In this document: positions 25,461-33,434 of the stretch, in pieces | Position numbering within the stretch: position 1 is the stretch's first letter | Layout: the number at the start of each line of letters is the position of its first letter | NCBI RefSeq assembly: GCF_013337045.2 | Contig: NZ_CP118260.1 | Coordinates: forward strand, 1-64,000 | Length of the DNA stretch: 64,000 bases | Source: Agrobacterium vitis | Lineage (GTDB): Bacteria > Pseudomonadota > Alphaproteobacteria > Rhizobiales > Rhizobiaceae | Reading direction: 5' to 3' | The notes under the pieces: generated by a model | What the model saw: only the letters and a program-made list of their open reading frames with translations | The model's database searches: none | What the model was told of the DNA's origin: nothing | Position numbers and translations under genes: made by a program

Positions 25461-26492
25461 TCAGGAAAAGGCAATCTGAGCTTTCATAGCCTTGCTTCTG
25501 TCGGACGCGATGGTGAAGGCGGAAAGCGCATCCTCCAAGGGAACCGTATGGGTAATCAGCGGCTTGACGTCGATCAGTCCCTTGCGCATCAGTTCCACTC
25601 CGACGGCAAATTCACTGTGGAAACGGAATGAGCCGCGCAGGTCAAGCTCCTTGGCGGTAATGGCCATCATCGGCAGGGTCATGTCGCCACCAAGTCCGAG
25701 TTGCATGATGACACCGCGTGGACGCATGGCGGAAATTCCGCCAGCCAGCGCCGAGGCAACGCCGGTGCATTCGTAAAGCACGTCGAATGTGCCTTTACCC
25801 ACAGTGTATTCTGCAAGGCCGTCCGGCTGGGCTGCGGTGTTGATCACCCGGTCAGCACCCGCCGCTTTGGCAAGTGTCAGCGTAAAATCCGAGAGATCGG
25901 TGGCGACGATTTCCTTTGCCCCGGCCCTCCGGGCGGCAATGATCGACAAAACGCCAATCGGACCGCAACCGGTGACCAGAACCCGCTTGCCGAGCATTTC
26001 ACCGGCCCGGCGCGTTGCGTGCAACGTCACGGCCAGTGGTTCGGCCATCGCCGCCTCCCCTGCTGTCAGTCCATCCGCTACCACGCATTGGCTGGCATCG
26101 GCGACAAGGCTTTGCCGGAACGCACCCTGGATATGGGGGAAGGGCATGGCGCTGCCGTAAAACCGCATATTGATGCATTGATTGTGCAGGCCTTCCTGGC
26201 AATAGGCGCAGGTGTGGCACGGGCGTGACGGTGAGACGGCGACGAGCTGGCCGATGTCCAGTCCTGTGACCCCTGCCCCCAATGTCTCGACATAGGCCGA
26301 GACTTCATGACCAAGGATCATCGGCTGTTTCAGTCGGACCGCGCCAAATCCACCGTGATTGTAATAGTGCAGGTCGCTGCCGCAGATGCCTCCGGTGGCA
26401 AGTCGCAGTTTTACCTCGCCGTGACCGGGCTCGACCTCGTCCACCTCTTCAATGCGAACGTCTTTCGCTGCATGGGCAACAATGGCTTTCAT
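25461..26492 (-). CDS. idnD: L-idonate 5-dehydrogenase
   Basis: This 343-aa zinc-dependent medium-chain alcohol dehydrogenase oxidises L-idonate to 5-keto-D-gluconate. The catalytic zinc site is C37 (GICGSDLHYY) with H62-E63 (GHE). The structural zinc cysteines are C92, C95, C98 and C106. The Rossmann motif GCGPIGVL is near 176-183. The sequence pattern is closer to IdnD than to sorbitol or threonine dehydrogenase, and idnO plus gntK nearby complete the pathway. It is 10 bp downstream of the 2-hydroxyacid dehydrogenase and transcribed with it. Confidence 0.88.
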   Translation of the reverse strand: MKAIVAHAAKDVRIEEVDEVEPGHGEVKLRLATGGICGSDLHYYNHGGFGAVRLKQPMILGHEVSAYVETLGAGVTGLDIGQLVAVSPSRPCHTCAYCQEGLHNQCINMRFYGSAMPFPHIQGAFRQSLVADASQCVVADGLTAGEAAMAEPLAVTLHATRRAGEMLGKRVLVTGCGPIGVLSIIAARRAGAKEIVATDLSDFTLTLAKAAGADRVINTAAQPDGLAEYTVGKGTFDVLYECTGVASALAGGISAMRPRGVIMQLGLGGDMTLPMMAITAKELDLRGSFRFHSEFAVGVELMRKGLIDVKPLITHTVPLEDALSAFTIASDRSKAMKAQIAFS

Positions 26493-26502
26493 GGATTTAT
26501 CC

Positions 26503-27450
26503 TCATAGAACCGGGGTTGGCAGAGCCGAACCGGCGAAATGTGCGATCAGATTATCGCGGACCAACTGGCCCATGGCCTGGCGGGTTTCAATCGTGCCGG
26601 AGGCGTGGTGGGGCTGGAGCAGGACATTATCCAGGGCCAGAAACCGTGGATCGAGCCTGGGCTCGCCTTCGAACACATCCAGCGCGGCTGCGCCCAGCCG
26701 TCCGGTTTCAAGCGCGTCCAGCAGGGCGGCTTCATCGATATTCGTGGCACGGGAGATGTTGATCAGCATACCCTCCGGCCCCAGCGCCTCGATCACATCG
26801 CGCCCGACGATATGCCTTGTATCGGCGGATGCGGCCAGCGTGACAAACAGGAAATCGGATGTTCTGGCCAGTTCCACGGGATCGGCAACGAATGTCATGC
26901 CCTCGGCATACGGCTTGGCGGCGACATCGCTGTAGGAAATCTGCATATCGAAGCCTTTGAGGCGCTTGGCGACCTCAAAGCCGATGCGGCCAAGGCCCAG
27001 CACCCCTGCCCGCCTGCCCCAGACCCGACGTTTCAGCGGATAAAGACCCTTTGCAGCCCAGCTGCCATCCTTCACCCAGGTTTCGGCGCCGATCATGCCG
27101 CGCGATTGGCATAGCATCATCGCTACGCCCAGATCGGCAACGTCATTGGTCAACACATCGGGTGTGTTTGTGACGCGGATGCCACGGGCGCGGCAAGCTT
27201 CAAGATCCACGGCGTCATAGCCAACACCGTAGACCGAGATGATTTCGAGCTTCGGGCAGGCGTCTATCATGGCGCGGTCAGCACCGAGTTCTCCCCTTGT
27301 GGCAATGCCGCAGATGCTTGGTCCGACGGTGGTGAGAAAGGCGGCTTTGTCATGTGCTTCGAAATAGCGATGCACGGAAAATTGCGCATTCAAGGGCTTT
27401 TCGTCCCAGGCCGGATAAGGCCCGACCTGCAAAATCTCCGGCTTTGCCAC
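26503..27450 (-). CDS. D-isomer specific 2-hydroxyacid dehydrogenase
   Basis: This 315-aa NAD(P)-dependent reductase has the GLGRIG nucleotide motif at residues 152-157. The conserved catalytic arginine, glutamate and histidine are in ISRATNID, FEGEPRLD and QPHHASGT. It probably reduces a 2-keto acid such as 2-ketogluconate or glyoxylate/hydroxypyruvate. I start it at the GTG at 27450, which has GGGAGGA ten bases before it; the frame is open to 27663, but that would run through the operator and the divergent idnO start. It is first in an operon with idnD and divergent from idnO across a 107-bp spacer that contains the operator palindrome. Confidence 0.87.
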   Translation of the reverse strand: MAKPEILQVGPYPAWDEKPLNAQFSVHRYFEAHDKAAFLTTVGPSICGIATRGELGADRAMIDACPKLEIISVYGVGYDAVDLEACRARGIRVTNTPDVLTNDVADLGVAMMLCQSRGMIGAETWVKDGSWAAKGLYPLKRRVWGRRAGVLGLGRIGFEVAKRLKGFDMQISYSDVAAKPYAEGMTFVADPVELARTSDFLFVTLAASADTRHIVGRDVIEALGPEGMLINISRATNIDEAALLDALETGRLGAAALDVFEGEPRLDPRFLALDNVLLQPHHASGTIETRQAMGQLVRDNLIAHFAGSALPTPVL

Positions 27451-27497
27451 TTTCTCGTCCTCCCATTGGCGAACCCGTCTAAAAAACTTGACAGGCA

Positions 27498-27513
27498 ATG
27501 TTATCGATAACAT
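27498..27513. promoter_or_regulatory. LacI/GntR-type operator ATGTTATCGATAACAT (copy 1)
   Basis: This perfect 16-bp palindrome fits ATGTTA-N4-TAACAT, the element bound by the E. coli gluconate and idonate repressors GntR and IdnR (LacI family). It sits between the divergent 2-hydroxyacid dehydrogenase-idnD operon and the idnO operon, 45 bp before idnO. The identical sequence occurs at 34966 before the ABC transporter. The regulator is most likely the LacI protein encoded at 30166. Confidence 0.82.
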
Positions 27514-27557
27514 AAACAGGTTCAACAAATGTTGTCGAGATAAAAGTGGAGGATGCC

Positions 27558-28316
27558 ATGTCGCTTGGTCTTTTCGATCTGACGGGGCGCCGCGCGCTGG
27601 TGACAGGGTCTTCGCAAGGCATTGGCTTTGCCCTGGCGCAAGGTTTGCGGGCGGCGGGCGCAACCGTGATCGTGAATGGACGCGATGAAGCCAAACTTGC
27701 CGCCGCCGCCGCCCTGATCGGCGATGGCTGTGATATTCTGGCTTTCGACGTCACCGATCATCAGGCGTCTCGCGATGCCGTCGATGGCTTCGAGGCCAAA
27801 AAAGGCCCTATCGACATTCTCGTCAACAATGCCGGGATGCAGTTTCGCGGCCCGCTGGAAGAGTTTCCGGCAGACGCTTTCGAGCGGTTGTTGCGCACCA
27901 ATATTTCCAGCGTTTTCAATGTCGGCCAGGCTGCGGCCCGGCACATGATCAAGCGCGGCGCAGGCAAGATCATCAATATCGCCAGTGTGCAGACGGCGCT
28001 GGCCCGGCCTTCGATTGCTCCTTACACGGCCACCAAGGGCGCGGTCGGCAATCTCACCAAGGGCATGGCGACGGACTGGGCCAAATATGGGCTGCAATGC
28101 AACGCCATCGCGCCCGGCTATTTCGATACGCCGCTGAATGCAGCACTGGTTGCCGATCCTAATTTCTCCACATGGCTGGAAAAGCGCACGCCAGCCGGGC
28201 GCTGGGGCAAGGTTGAGGAATTGGTGGGTGCTTGCATCTTCCTGGCGTCTGGAGCCTCGTCTTTTGTCAACGGCCATGTTCTGTATGTCGATGGCGGTAT
28301 TACCGCCTCGCTCTAG
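27558..28316 (+). CDS. idnO: Gluconate 5-dehydrogenase (5-keto-D-gluconate reductase)
   Basis: This 252-aa short-chain dehydrogenase interconverts 5-keto-D-gluconate and D-gluconate. The cofactor motif GSSQGIG is near residues 16-22, NNAG near 90-93, the catalytic serine in IASVQT, and the YTATKGA (Y-x3-K) motif near 155-161. The C-terminal FVNGHVLYVDGG is typical. The start at 27558 has GTGGAGG upstream. gntK begins 10 bp after its stop. Together with IdnD it forms the two-step route from L-idonate to gluconate. Confidence 0.88.
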   Translation: MSLGLFDLTGRRALVTGSSQGIGFALAQGLRAAGATVIVNGRDEAKLAAAAALIGDGCDILAFDVTDHQASRDAVDGFEAKKGPIDILVNNAGMQFRGPLEEFPADAFERLLRTNISSVFNVGQAAARHMIKRGAGKIINIASVQTALARPSIAPYTATKGAVGNLTKGMATDWAKYGLQCNAIAPGYFDTPLNAALVADPNFSTWLEKRTPAGRWGKVEELVGACIFLASGASSFVNGHVLYVDGGITASL

Positions 28317-28326
28317 GATCAATGCC

Positions 28327-28821
28327 GTGGTGAAACTTGTACTCATGGGCGTGTCCGGCTGCGGAAAATCCTCCGTTGGCGCTGCATTGGCGGCAAGGCT
28401 CGGCGCAGTCTATATTGACGGCGACGATCTGCATCCGCCGCAAAACATTGCCCGGATGCAGGCGGGCATTCCGCTTGACGACGCGGATCGATCGCCGTGG
28501 TTGGATGCGGTCGGAACACGCCTTGCCGGGGAACAAGGCGTGACCATTATCGGGTGTTCGGCGTTGAAGCGGGCGTATCGCGACAGGATCAGGGAAAAGG
28601 CTGGTGGTGCTGTGCGTTTCATCCATCTGGCTGGCAGCCATGCCGTGATTGCCAGACGGGTCACCGAGCGCCCAGGGCATTTCATGCCTGCTTCGCTGCT
28701 CGACAGCCAATTTGCAGCGCTTGAGCCGCCGCTTGCTGATGAACAGGCGGTGACCGTCGATATCGATCAGCCGCTTGACAGTCTGGTCGCGGCGATTGTT
28801 TCGGCCATAGGGGAGGAATGA
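28327..28821 (+). CDS. gntK: Gluconokinase
   Basis: This 164-aa kinase phosphorylates D-gluconate to 6-phosphogluconate for the Entner-Doudoroff or pentose phosphate routes. The P-loop GVSGCGKS is at residues 8-15, DGDDLHPPQNIARM follows near 31-44, and CSALKRAYRD near 78-87 matches GntK. The C-terminus VDIDQPLDSLVAAI is also family-like. It starts with GTG (28327, with another GTG next to it), giving a normal-length protein. Its stop overlaps the next start as ATGA. This is the third step of the idonate pathway. Confidence 0.9.
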   Translation: MVKLVLMGVSGCGKSSVGAALAARLGAVYIDGDDLHPPQNIARMQAGIPLDDADRSPWLDAVGTRLAGEQGVTIIGCSALKRAYRDRIREKAGGAVRFIHLAGSHAVIARRVTERPGHFMPASLLDSQFAALEPPLADEQAVTVDIDQPLDSLVAAIVSAIGEE

Positions 28822-29708
28822 TCATGACCAACACAGTGGCGCTGATCGGCGCGGGCGCCATGGGCGGCGCAATCGGCAGGAGGCTGGTTGAAACCTGCAA
28901 CCAACTGACGGTCTTTGACCTCAATGCTGAAAAGGTGGCGGAGTTGACCGCGCTTGGCGCGACGTCTGCAAAGACGGCGGCGGAGGCTGCATCGCGCTCG
29001 GACTATGTTATTCTCAGCCTCAATGCGCCGCATATCATTCGGGCCGCGGTGTTCGGCAAGGACGGAGTGACTGAGGGCGCAAAACCCGGGACGTTGATTA
29101 TCGACATGTCCTCCATCGACCCGGAGGCAACGCGGCAATTGGCTGGGGATGCGGCGGAAAAGGGTTTGCGCTGGGTCGATAGCCCGCTTTCAGGCGGCGC
29201 ACCCAAGGCGGCGATTGGTGAATTGACGTTGATGGCTGGCGGGACAGAGCAGGACGTGGCCGATGCCCATCAGGTTTTGCAGCATGTCGCATCTAATTAT
29301 ACGCATATGGGTCCAGTGGGTGCAGGCCAAACCACCAAGCTGATCAATCAGGTGCTGTGTGGCCTGAATTTTTTGGCCGTGGCCGAGGCAACGCAATTGG
29401 CGCTGGACGCTGGCGTCGATGCCGCGAAAATCCCGCAGGCATTGAAGGGCGGCCGGGCCGATAGCGCCATCCTCCAGGAATATATGCCACGGTATGTCAC
29501 CAAGGATTATCGTCGCACGGGTCGGATTGACAATATGGTCAAGGACCTGAACGGCGCACAGGATCTGGCGCGGCGCACCAATACGGCCATGCCGCTGACG
29601 GCAGTCTGCGCCGAGGTGCATCGGATGCTGACAGCGGCGGGCCTGGGTGGAGAAGACCAGGCCATGTTGATGGAATTTTTCACCGGAGCAAAAAGGGAGA
29701 CCTCCTGA
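28818..29708 (+). CDS. 3-hydroxyisobutyrate dehydrogenase family NAD(P) oxidoreductase
   Basis: This 296-aa beta-hydroxyacid dehydrogenase has the nucleotide motif GAGAMGGAIG near residues 9-18 and the substrate motif DSPLSGGAPKAAIGELTLM near 119-137. The catalytic lysine lies in GAGQTTKLINQVL near 170-182. The family includes tartronate semialdehyde reductase (GarR) and gamma-hydroxybutyrate dehydrogenase. Placement between gntK and a small protein in the idonate operon suggests reduction of a short aldehyde or keto acid made from a sugar acid. It overlaps the next start as TGATG. Confidence 0.86.
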   Translation: MIMTNTVALIGAGAMGGAIGRRLVETCNQLTVFDLNAEKVAELTALGATSAKTAAEAASRSDYVILSLNAPHIIRAAVFGKDGVTEGAKPGTLIIDMSSIDPEATRQLAGDAAEKGLRWVDSPLSGGAPKAAIGELTLMAGGTEQDVADAHQVLQHVASNYTHMGPVGAGQTTKLINQVLCGLNFLAVAEATQLALDAGVDAAKIPQALKGGRADSAILQEYMPRYVTKDYRRTGRIDNMVKDLNGAQDLARRTNTAMPLTAVCAEVHRMLTAAGLGGEDQAMLMEFFTGAKRETS

Positions 29709-30040
29709 TGATCACACGTTACGCCTTGTTTGAAGGCACGGTAAAGCCAGGGCAGACGGAGGCATTCCGCGCTGCTGTTCTTGAGACCATCTTGCCAAAA
29801 TGGAAGCAGTTTCCAAAGGCGATGGATGTTAGAGTGTCCTTCGCCGAGGCCCGTGATGATGGCGCGCCGGAATTTCCGATGATCCTGGCGATCAACTACC
29901 CGAATCTGGAGGCGGTCGAGGCCGCGCTGGCCAGCCCGGTTCGCGCCGAGGCCCGTGCGGCAACAGAAGCGGTGCTCTCGCAGTTCTTCGATGGACGCAT
30001 CCATCATCACGTGACTCTCGCCAACGAATTTGCCCTTTGA
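29708..30040 (+). CDS. Small protein, possibly of dimeric alpha-beta barrel fold
   Basis: This 110-aa protein begins MITRYALFEGTVKPGQTEAF and ends in a strand-rich tail (IHHHVTLANEFAL). Its pattern of a starting strand, a long helix (FRAAVLETILPKW) and further strands resembles small EthD or antibiotic-monooxygenase-like proteins, but I see no firm family motif. Its start overlaps the previous stop by one base (TGATG), so it is translated as part of the idonate operon. The function is unknown. Confidence 0.7.
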   Translation: MITRYALFEGTVKPGQTEAFRAAVLETILPKWKQFPKAMDVRVSFAEARDDGAPEFPMILAINYPNLEAVEAALASPVRAEARAATEAVLSQFFDGRIHHHVTLANEFAL

Positions 30041-30165
30041 CAAGGGGCTCGTGGGGTCCCCTCTCCTTTTTGGGGTGGGTTGCCGGTTGGAAAAGCTTTT
30101 AGCTGGCTTTTATTCACCTTATAAACGCAGTGTAACACGCTGAAAACCATAGCAAGGGCCATTGG

Positions 30166-31179
30166 GTGACTGATTTCCGCAAACCGCCAACCATGGCCGA
30201 TATTGCCCGCGTCACGGGAGTGTCGCCGATGACGGTGTCGCGGGCCTTCAAGACCGATAGTCTGATCAGCAAGGAAACCCGCGATGCCATTTTACTGGCG
30301 GCGGAGGATCTTGGCTATGTGTTCGATTCCACTGCCTCCAATCTAAGGTCACAGCGCTCCGATTTTGTTGCGGTTACTATTCCCTCGATCAATAATGCCA
30401 ATTTCGCCGATACGGTTGGCGGGCTCTCGGAAACGCTCGCCACCCGGAAGATGCAAATCCTGCTTGGTTATACCAATTACGATATGCAGGAAGAGGAACG
30501 GCTGATCGAGCAATTGCTCCGCCGCAAGCCGCAGGCCATCGTCGTGACTGGTGGCAAGCATACGCCCCGCGCCCGCAAATTACTGGCCAATGCCCATATT
30601 CCAGTGATCGAAACCTGGGATGTGCCCTTCGAGCCGATTGGTCACTATGTCGGTTTTTCCAATGCCGGTGCGGTTTGCGCCATGGTCGATCATTTCGTTG
30701 CCGTCGGCTATCGGCGCCTGGCCTTCATTGGCGGGGATGTCGGGCGAGACACACGCGGTAGTGATCGCCGCAATGGTTTTATTGCTGCGATGAACCGCCA
30801 TGGGCTGGATGCATCGCGGTTGATCGCCGCCGGTCCACCGCCGATCTCGATGCGCGAAGGCGCGAATGCCATGACGCGGCTGCTGGAAACGCTGCCCGAT
30901 ACCGAAGCGGTGATTTGCGTATCGGACCTGTCGGCATTCGGCGCCTTGACGGAATGTCAGCGGCGCGGCATCGCCGTGCCAGAGGGGATCGCCATTGCAG
31001 GGTTTGGCAATTATGAAATCGGCGCGATTTCCGTGCCGACGATTACCACCATCAATGCCTTTTCCCGCGACATCGGCGAGAAGGCAGCACGGCTTATCCT
31101 GGATCTGCTCGACGGGCGGCCATTGGCTGGAAACATCACCATCACGCCCGAACTGATCCTGCGTGACAGCAGTCTGTAG
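30166..31179 (+). CDS. LacI family regulator (GntR/IdnR-like)
   Basis: This 337-aa repressor has the LacI helix-turn-helix near residues 9-30 (TMADIARVTGVSPMTVSRAFK), the hinge around NLRSQRSDFVAV, and a periplasmic-binding-protein-like sensor domain to the end. It starts with GTG at 30166; an in-frame ATG at 30193 is an alternative that begins right at the helix-turn-helix. GntR-type repressors bind ATGTTA-N4-TAACAT, and two perfect copies of that element flank the regulon, so this protein very likely controls the catabolic and the transporter operons. The expected inducer is gluconate, idonate or a related acid. Confidence 0.9.
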   Translation: MTDFRKPPTMADIARVTGVSPMTVSRAFKTDSLISKETRDAILLAAEDLGYVFDSTASNLRSQRSDFVAVTIPSINNANFADTVGGLSETLATRKMQILLGYTNYDMQEEERLIEQLLRRKPQAIVVTGGKHTPRARKLLANAHIPVIETWDVPFEPIGHYVGFSNAGAVCAMVDHFVAVGYRRLAFIGGDVGRDTRGSDRRNGFIAAMNRHGLDASRLIAAGPPPISMREGANAMTRLLETLPDTEAVICVSDLSAFGALTECQRRGIAVPEGIAIAGFGNYEIGAISVPTITTINAFSRDIGEKAARLILDLLDGRPLAGNITITPELILRDSSL

Positions 31180-31187
31180 AGGGTAAA

Positions 31188-31213
31188 GCCATGCGCCGGT
31201 GAAGGCGCATGGC
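31188..31213. terminator. Bidirectional terminator hairpin
   Basis: GCCATGCGCC (31188-31197) and GGCGCATGGC (31204-31213) form a perfect 10-bp stem with a 6-nt loop between the convergent LacI gene and the sugar-binding protein gene. The U-tract is poor on both strands. Confidence 0.7.
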
Positions 31214-31225
31214 AGGGTTATCAGC

Positions 31226-32320
31226 TCATTTGCCCCAGATCTTCTTATAGGCATCCCGATAGCCATTGTCGGGATCGAAGCTGTTTTTCGGTCCGCCATC
31301 GAATTCGACATTGTCGGCAGTCACCACATGCAGTGGCGACATGTAGCCGGACCATTTTTCGCCATTGAGGGCTCGGTTCAGCTCATCCACCAATTGCCAG
31401 CCTTGCAGGTTCAAGGGTTCGGCCACCGTCACCTTCTGGTACTGACCAGCGCGGATGCGCTGATAGGCGGATTCGGAACCATCCCCTGCGGCGACATTGA
31501 TCGGTGCATCGGTTCCCCCCTTCCCTGCCGAGGCGAGCGATGGTCCCATGAAATCGAAGTAAAGGTCGTTGATGGCCAACGTATGGGTCCAGCTGTCGCC
31601 GTATTTCTGCAACAGCGAGGTGGTCAGCTGTGGCATGCGCTGCGAGGTTTCGGCAATCGGCGTATCGACATAGGCCAGAACCTTGCCGCCCAGCCGCTCG
31701 ATTTCTTCCTTCATTTTGTCAGCTTTGGCGATGGCGATCGCATAGGTCGAGTCGGTAAAGATGATGACGCCCGGCTTTCCCTTGGCATCGACATAGGCCC
31801 AGTTGGCGGCAGCTTTCGAAACTTCCATGGCATCGGTGCTGATATTGGCAAACAGGCCGTTCTTTTCGTCCGGTCCGATGGTGGGACCTGCATGCCAGGC
31901 GACCAGCGGTATTTTGGCGACTTTCGCCTGTTCAAGCGCGGGTGCCTGTTCTACAGCATCGAAACCGTCGATAATGATGGCGTCCGGTTTCAAGGCCATT
32001 GCCTGACCGAAGGCTGCGGTACGCCCACCGATCGAGCCTGCGCCATCCAGAACCTTGACCTTCCAGCCGATGGCCTTGGCAGCTTCCTCGACACCATTGC
32101 TGACGCCGAGGATACCACCGTTTTTCAGATCGCCGGCGAGAACAACGATGGTTTTTCCCGGCTGCGGTTTCGGGGCGCTTTTCGGTCCGTCCCAAGTTGT
32201 AACCTTGCTGGCATATTTATCGACCACGGCGTTGGCTTCGGCCATCGGGTCGGCCCAGGCGTTGCCCGCCGTGAGCAGGATCAAGGCGCCGGTTGCTTGC
32301 AGGATATGTCTGCGTTTCAT
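31226..32320 (-). CDS. Sugar/sugar-acid ABC transporter, periplasmic binding protein
   Basis: This 364-aa ribose-type binding protein (Peripla_BP_4) has a signal peptide that ends near residue 23 (GNAWA). The core reads TIVVLAGDLKNGGILGVSNGVEEAA with KPDAIIIDGFDAVEQ further on, typical of the family. I use the second ATG (32320) because GGGAGGA lies too close to the first at 32326. It is expressed from the operon headed by the ATPase gene and its 34966 operator. Shared regulation with idnD, idnO and gntK suggests that the ligand is L-idonate, gluconate or 5-ketogluconate, unlike E. coli, which uses the IdnT symporter. Confidence 0.88.
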   Translation of the reverse strand: MKRRHILQATGALILLTAGNAWADPMAEANAVVDKYASKVTTWDGPKSAPKPQPGKTIVVLAGDLKNGGILGVSNGVEEAAKAIGWKVKVLDGAGSIGGRTAAFGQAMALKPDAIIIDGFDAVEQAPALEQAKVAKIPLVAWHAGPTIGPDEKNGLFANISTDAMEVSKAAANWAYVDAKGKPGVIIFTDSTYAIAIAKADKMKEEIERLGGKVLAYVDTPIAETSQRMPQLTTSLLQKYGDSWTHTLAINDLYFDFMGPSLASAGKGGTDAPINVAAGDGSESAYQRIRAGQYQKVTVAEPLNLQGWQLVDELNRALNGEKWSGYMSPLHVVTADNVEFDGGPKNSFDPDNGYRDAYKKIWGK

Positions 32321-32359
32321 GTCCATTCCTCCCTCTGGAAATTACTGAAAAGGATGCTG

Positions 32360-33418
32360 TTATTGTTGCTTGGGTTGAGGCGTGCTGGTTGGTGCCATGC
32401 GACCTGAAAGGCTGCGCCGCCGTTGGGCGTAGCCAGCAATACCGATGGCGACCAGCAGGGTGACGCCGTTAAACAATGGCTCGACATAGAAGGACCCGCC
32501 AATCTGCTGGATGCCAGCAATGCCGACGGCCAGGATAATCACGCCGATCATCGTCCCCCAGACATTGACGCGGCCAGGCTTGATGGTAGTGGACCCAAGA
32601 AAAGCGCCAACCAGGGCCGGGAGCAGATATTCCAAACCAACGCTGGCCTGGCCGATCCGCAGCTTGGAGGCGAGCAGCACGCCAGCCACCGCAGCAAGTG
32701 TGCCTGACGTGACAAAGGCACCGATGACGAAGCGGCGAACCGGAATACCATTCAGCGCGGCGGCCTTTGGATTGGCGCCGATGGCGTAGACGTATCGTCC
32801 AAGTGGTGTGTATTCGAGCACCAGCCACATCACCACTGCCAGCGCCAGAACATAGAAGCCGGTAATTGGCAGGCCGAAAACCATGGTGCCATTCAGGCTG
32901 TAAAAACCTTGCGGCAACATGCCAACCACCTGTCGCCCGCCGGTATGCCAAAGCGCGATGGCGTAGAGCACGGTGCCTGTGCCGAGGGTAGCAATGAAGC
33001 TGTCGATCTTGGCGACTTCGACCAGGAGGCCGTTGAGAAAGCCGGTAAAGGCACCGAGCGCAATGACGACCAGCACCGCGACTGGCCAAGGCAGGCCGAA
33101 CATGGTTTGCAGGCTGATGGCCAGGACGTGCCAGAGCACGATGCCATAGCCAATGGTGAGGTCAATGCGTCCGGCGGCCATGGGGATCATGGCTGCCAGC
33201 GACAGGATGGCGATGATCGTTTTGTCGGAGATAATCGAGCGTAGGTTCAGAACGGTCGGAAAGGTCTGCGGCAAGAGAATGGAAAACAGCAAGATCAGCC
33301 CCACGGTCAATATGACGAGACCGTAAACAGGTAACAGACGCTGGATTTTCTGCGCTGTGCTCATGCCGGAAAGCTCGGCTCGCGTTGGCTCCAACGCGTT
33401 GGATTCGATGGATTGCAT
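32360..33418 (-). CDS. Sugar/sugar-acid ABC transporter permease (RbsC-like)
   Basis: This 352-aa inner-membrane permease of the BPD_transp_2 family has eight to ten hydrophobic segments. MAAGRIDLTIGYGIVL near residues 79-94 corresponds to the conserved G-x-DLS region, and ATLGTGTVLYAIA near 142-154 and a C-terminal LLPALVGAFLGSTT match RbsC relatives. It lies between the ATPase gene and the binding-protein gene, separated by 16 and 39 bp, and should form the pore as a homodimer. Confidence 0.9.
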   Translation of the reverse strand: MQSIESNALEPTRAELSGMSTAQKIQRLLPVYGLVILTVGLILLFSILLPQTFPTVLNLRSIISDKTIIAILSLAAMIPMAAGRIDLTIGYGIVLWHVLAISLQTMFGLPWPVAVLVVIALGAFTGFLNGLLVEVAKIDSFIATLGTGTVLYAIALWHTGGRQVVGMLPQGFYSLNGTMVFGLPITGFYVLALAVVMWLVLEYTPLGRYVYAIGANPKAAALNGIPVRRFVIGAFVTSGTLAAVAGVLLASKLRIGQASVGLEYLLPALVGAFLGSTTIKPGRVNVWGTMIGVIILAVGIAGIQQIGGSFYVEPLFNGVTLLVAIGIAGYAQRRRSLSGRMAPTSTPQPKQQ

Positions 33419-33434
33419 TGGTTCTCTCCCAGGT

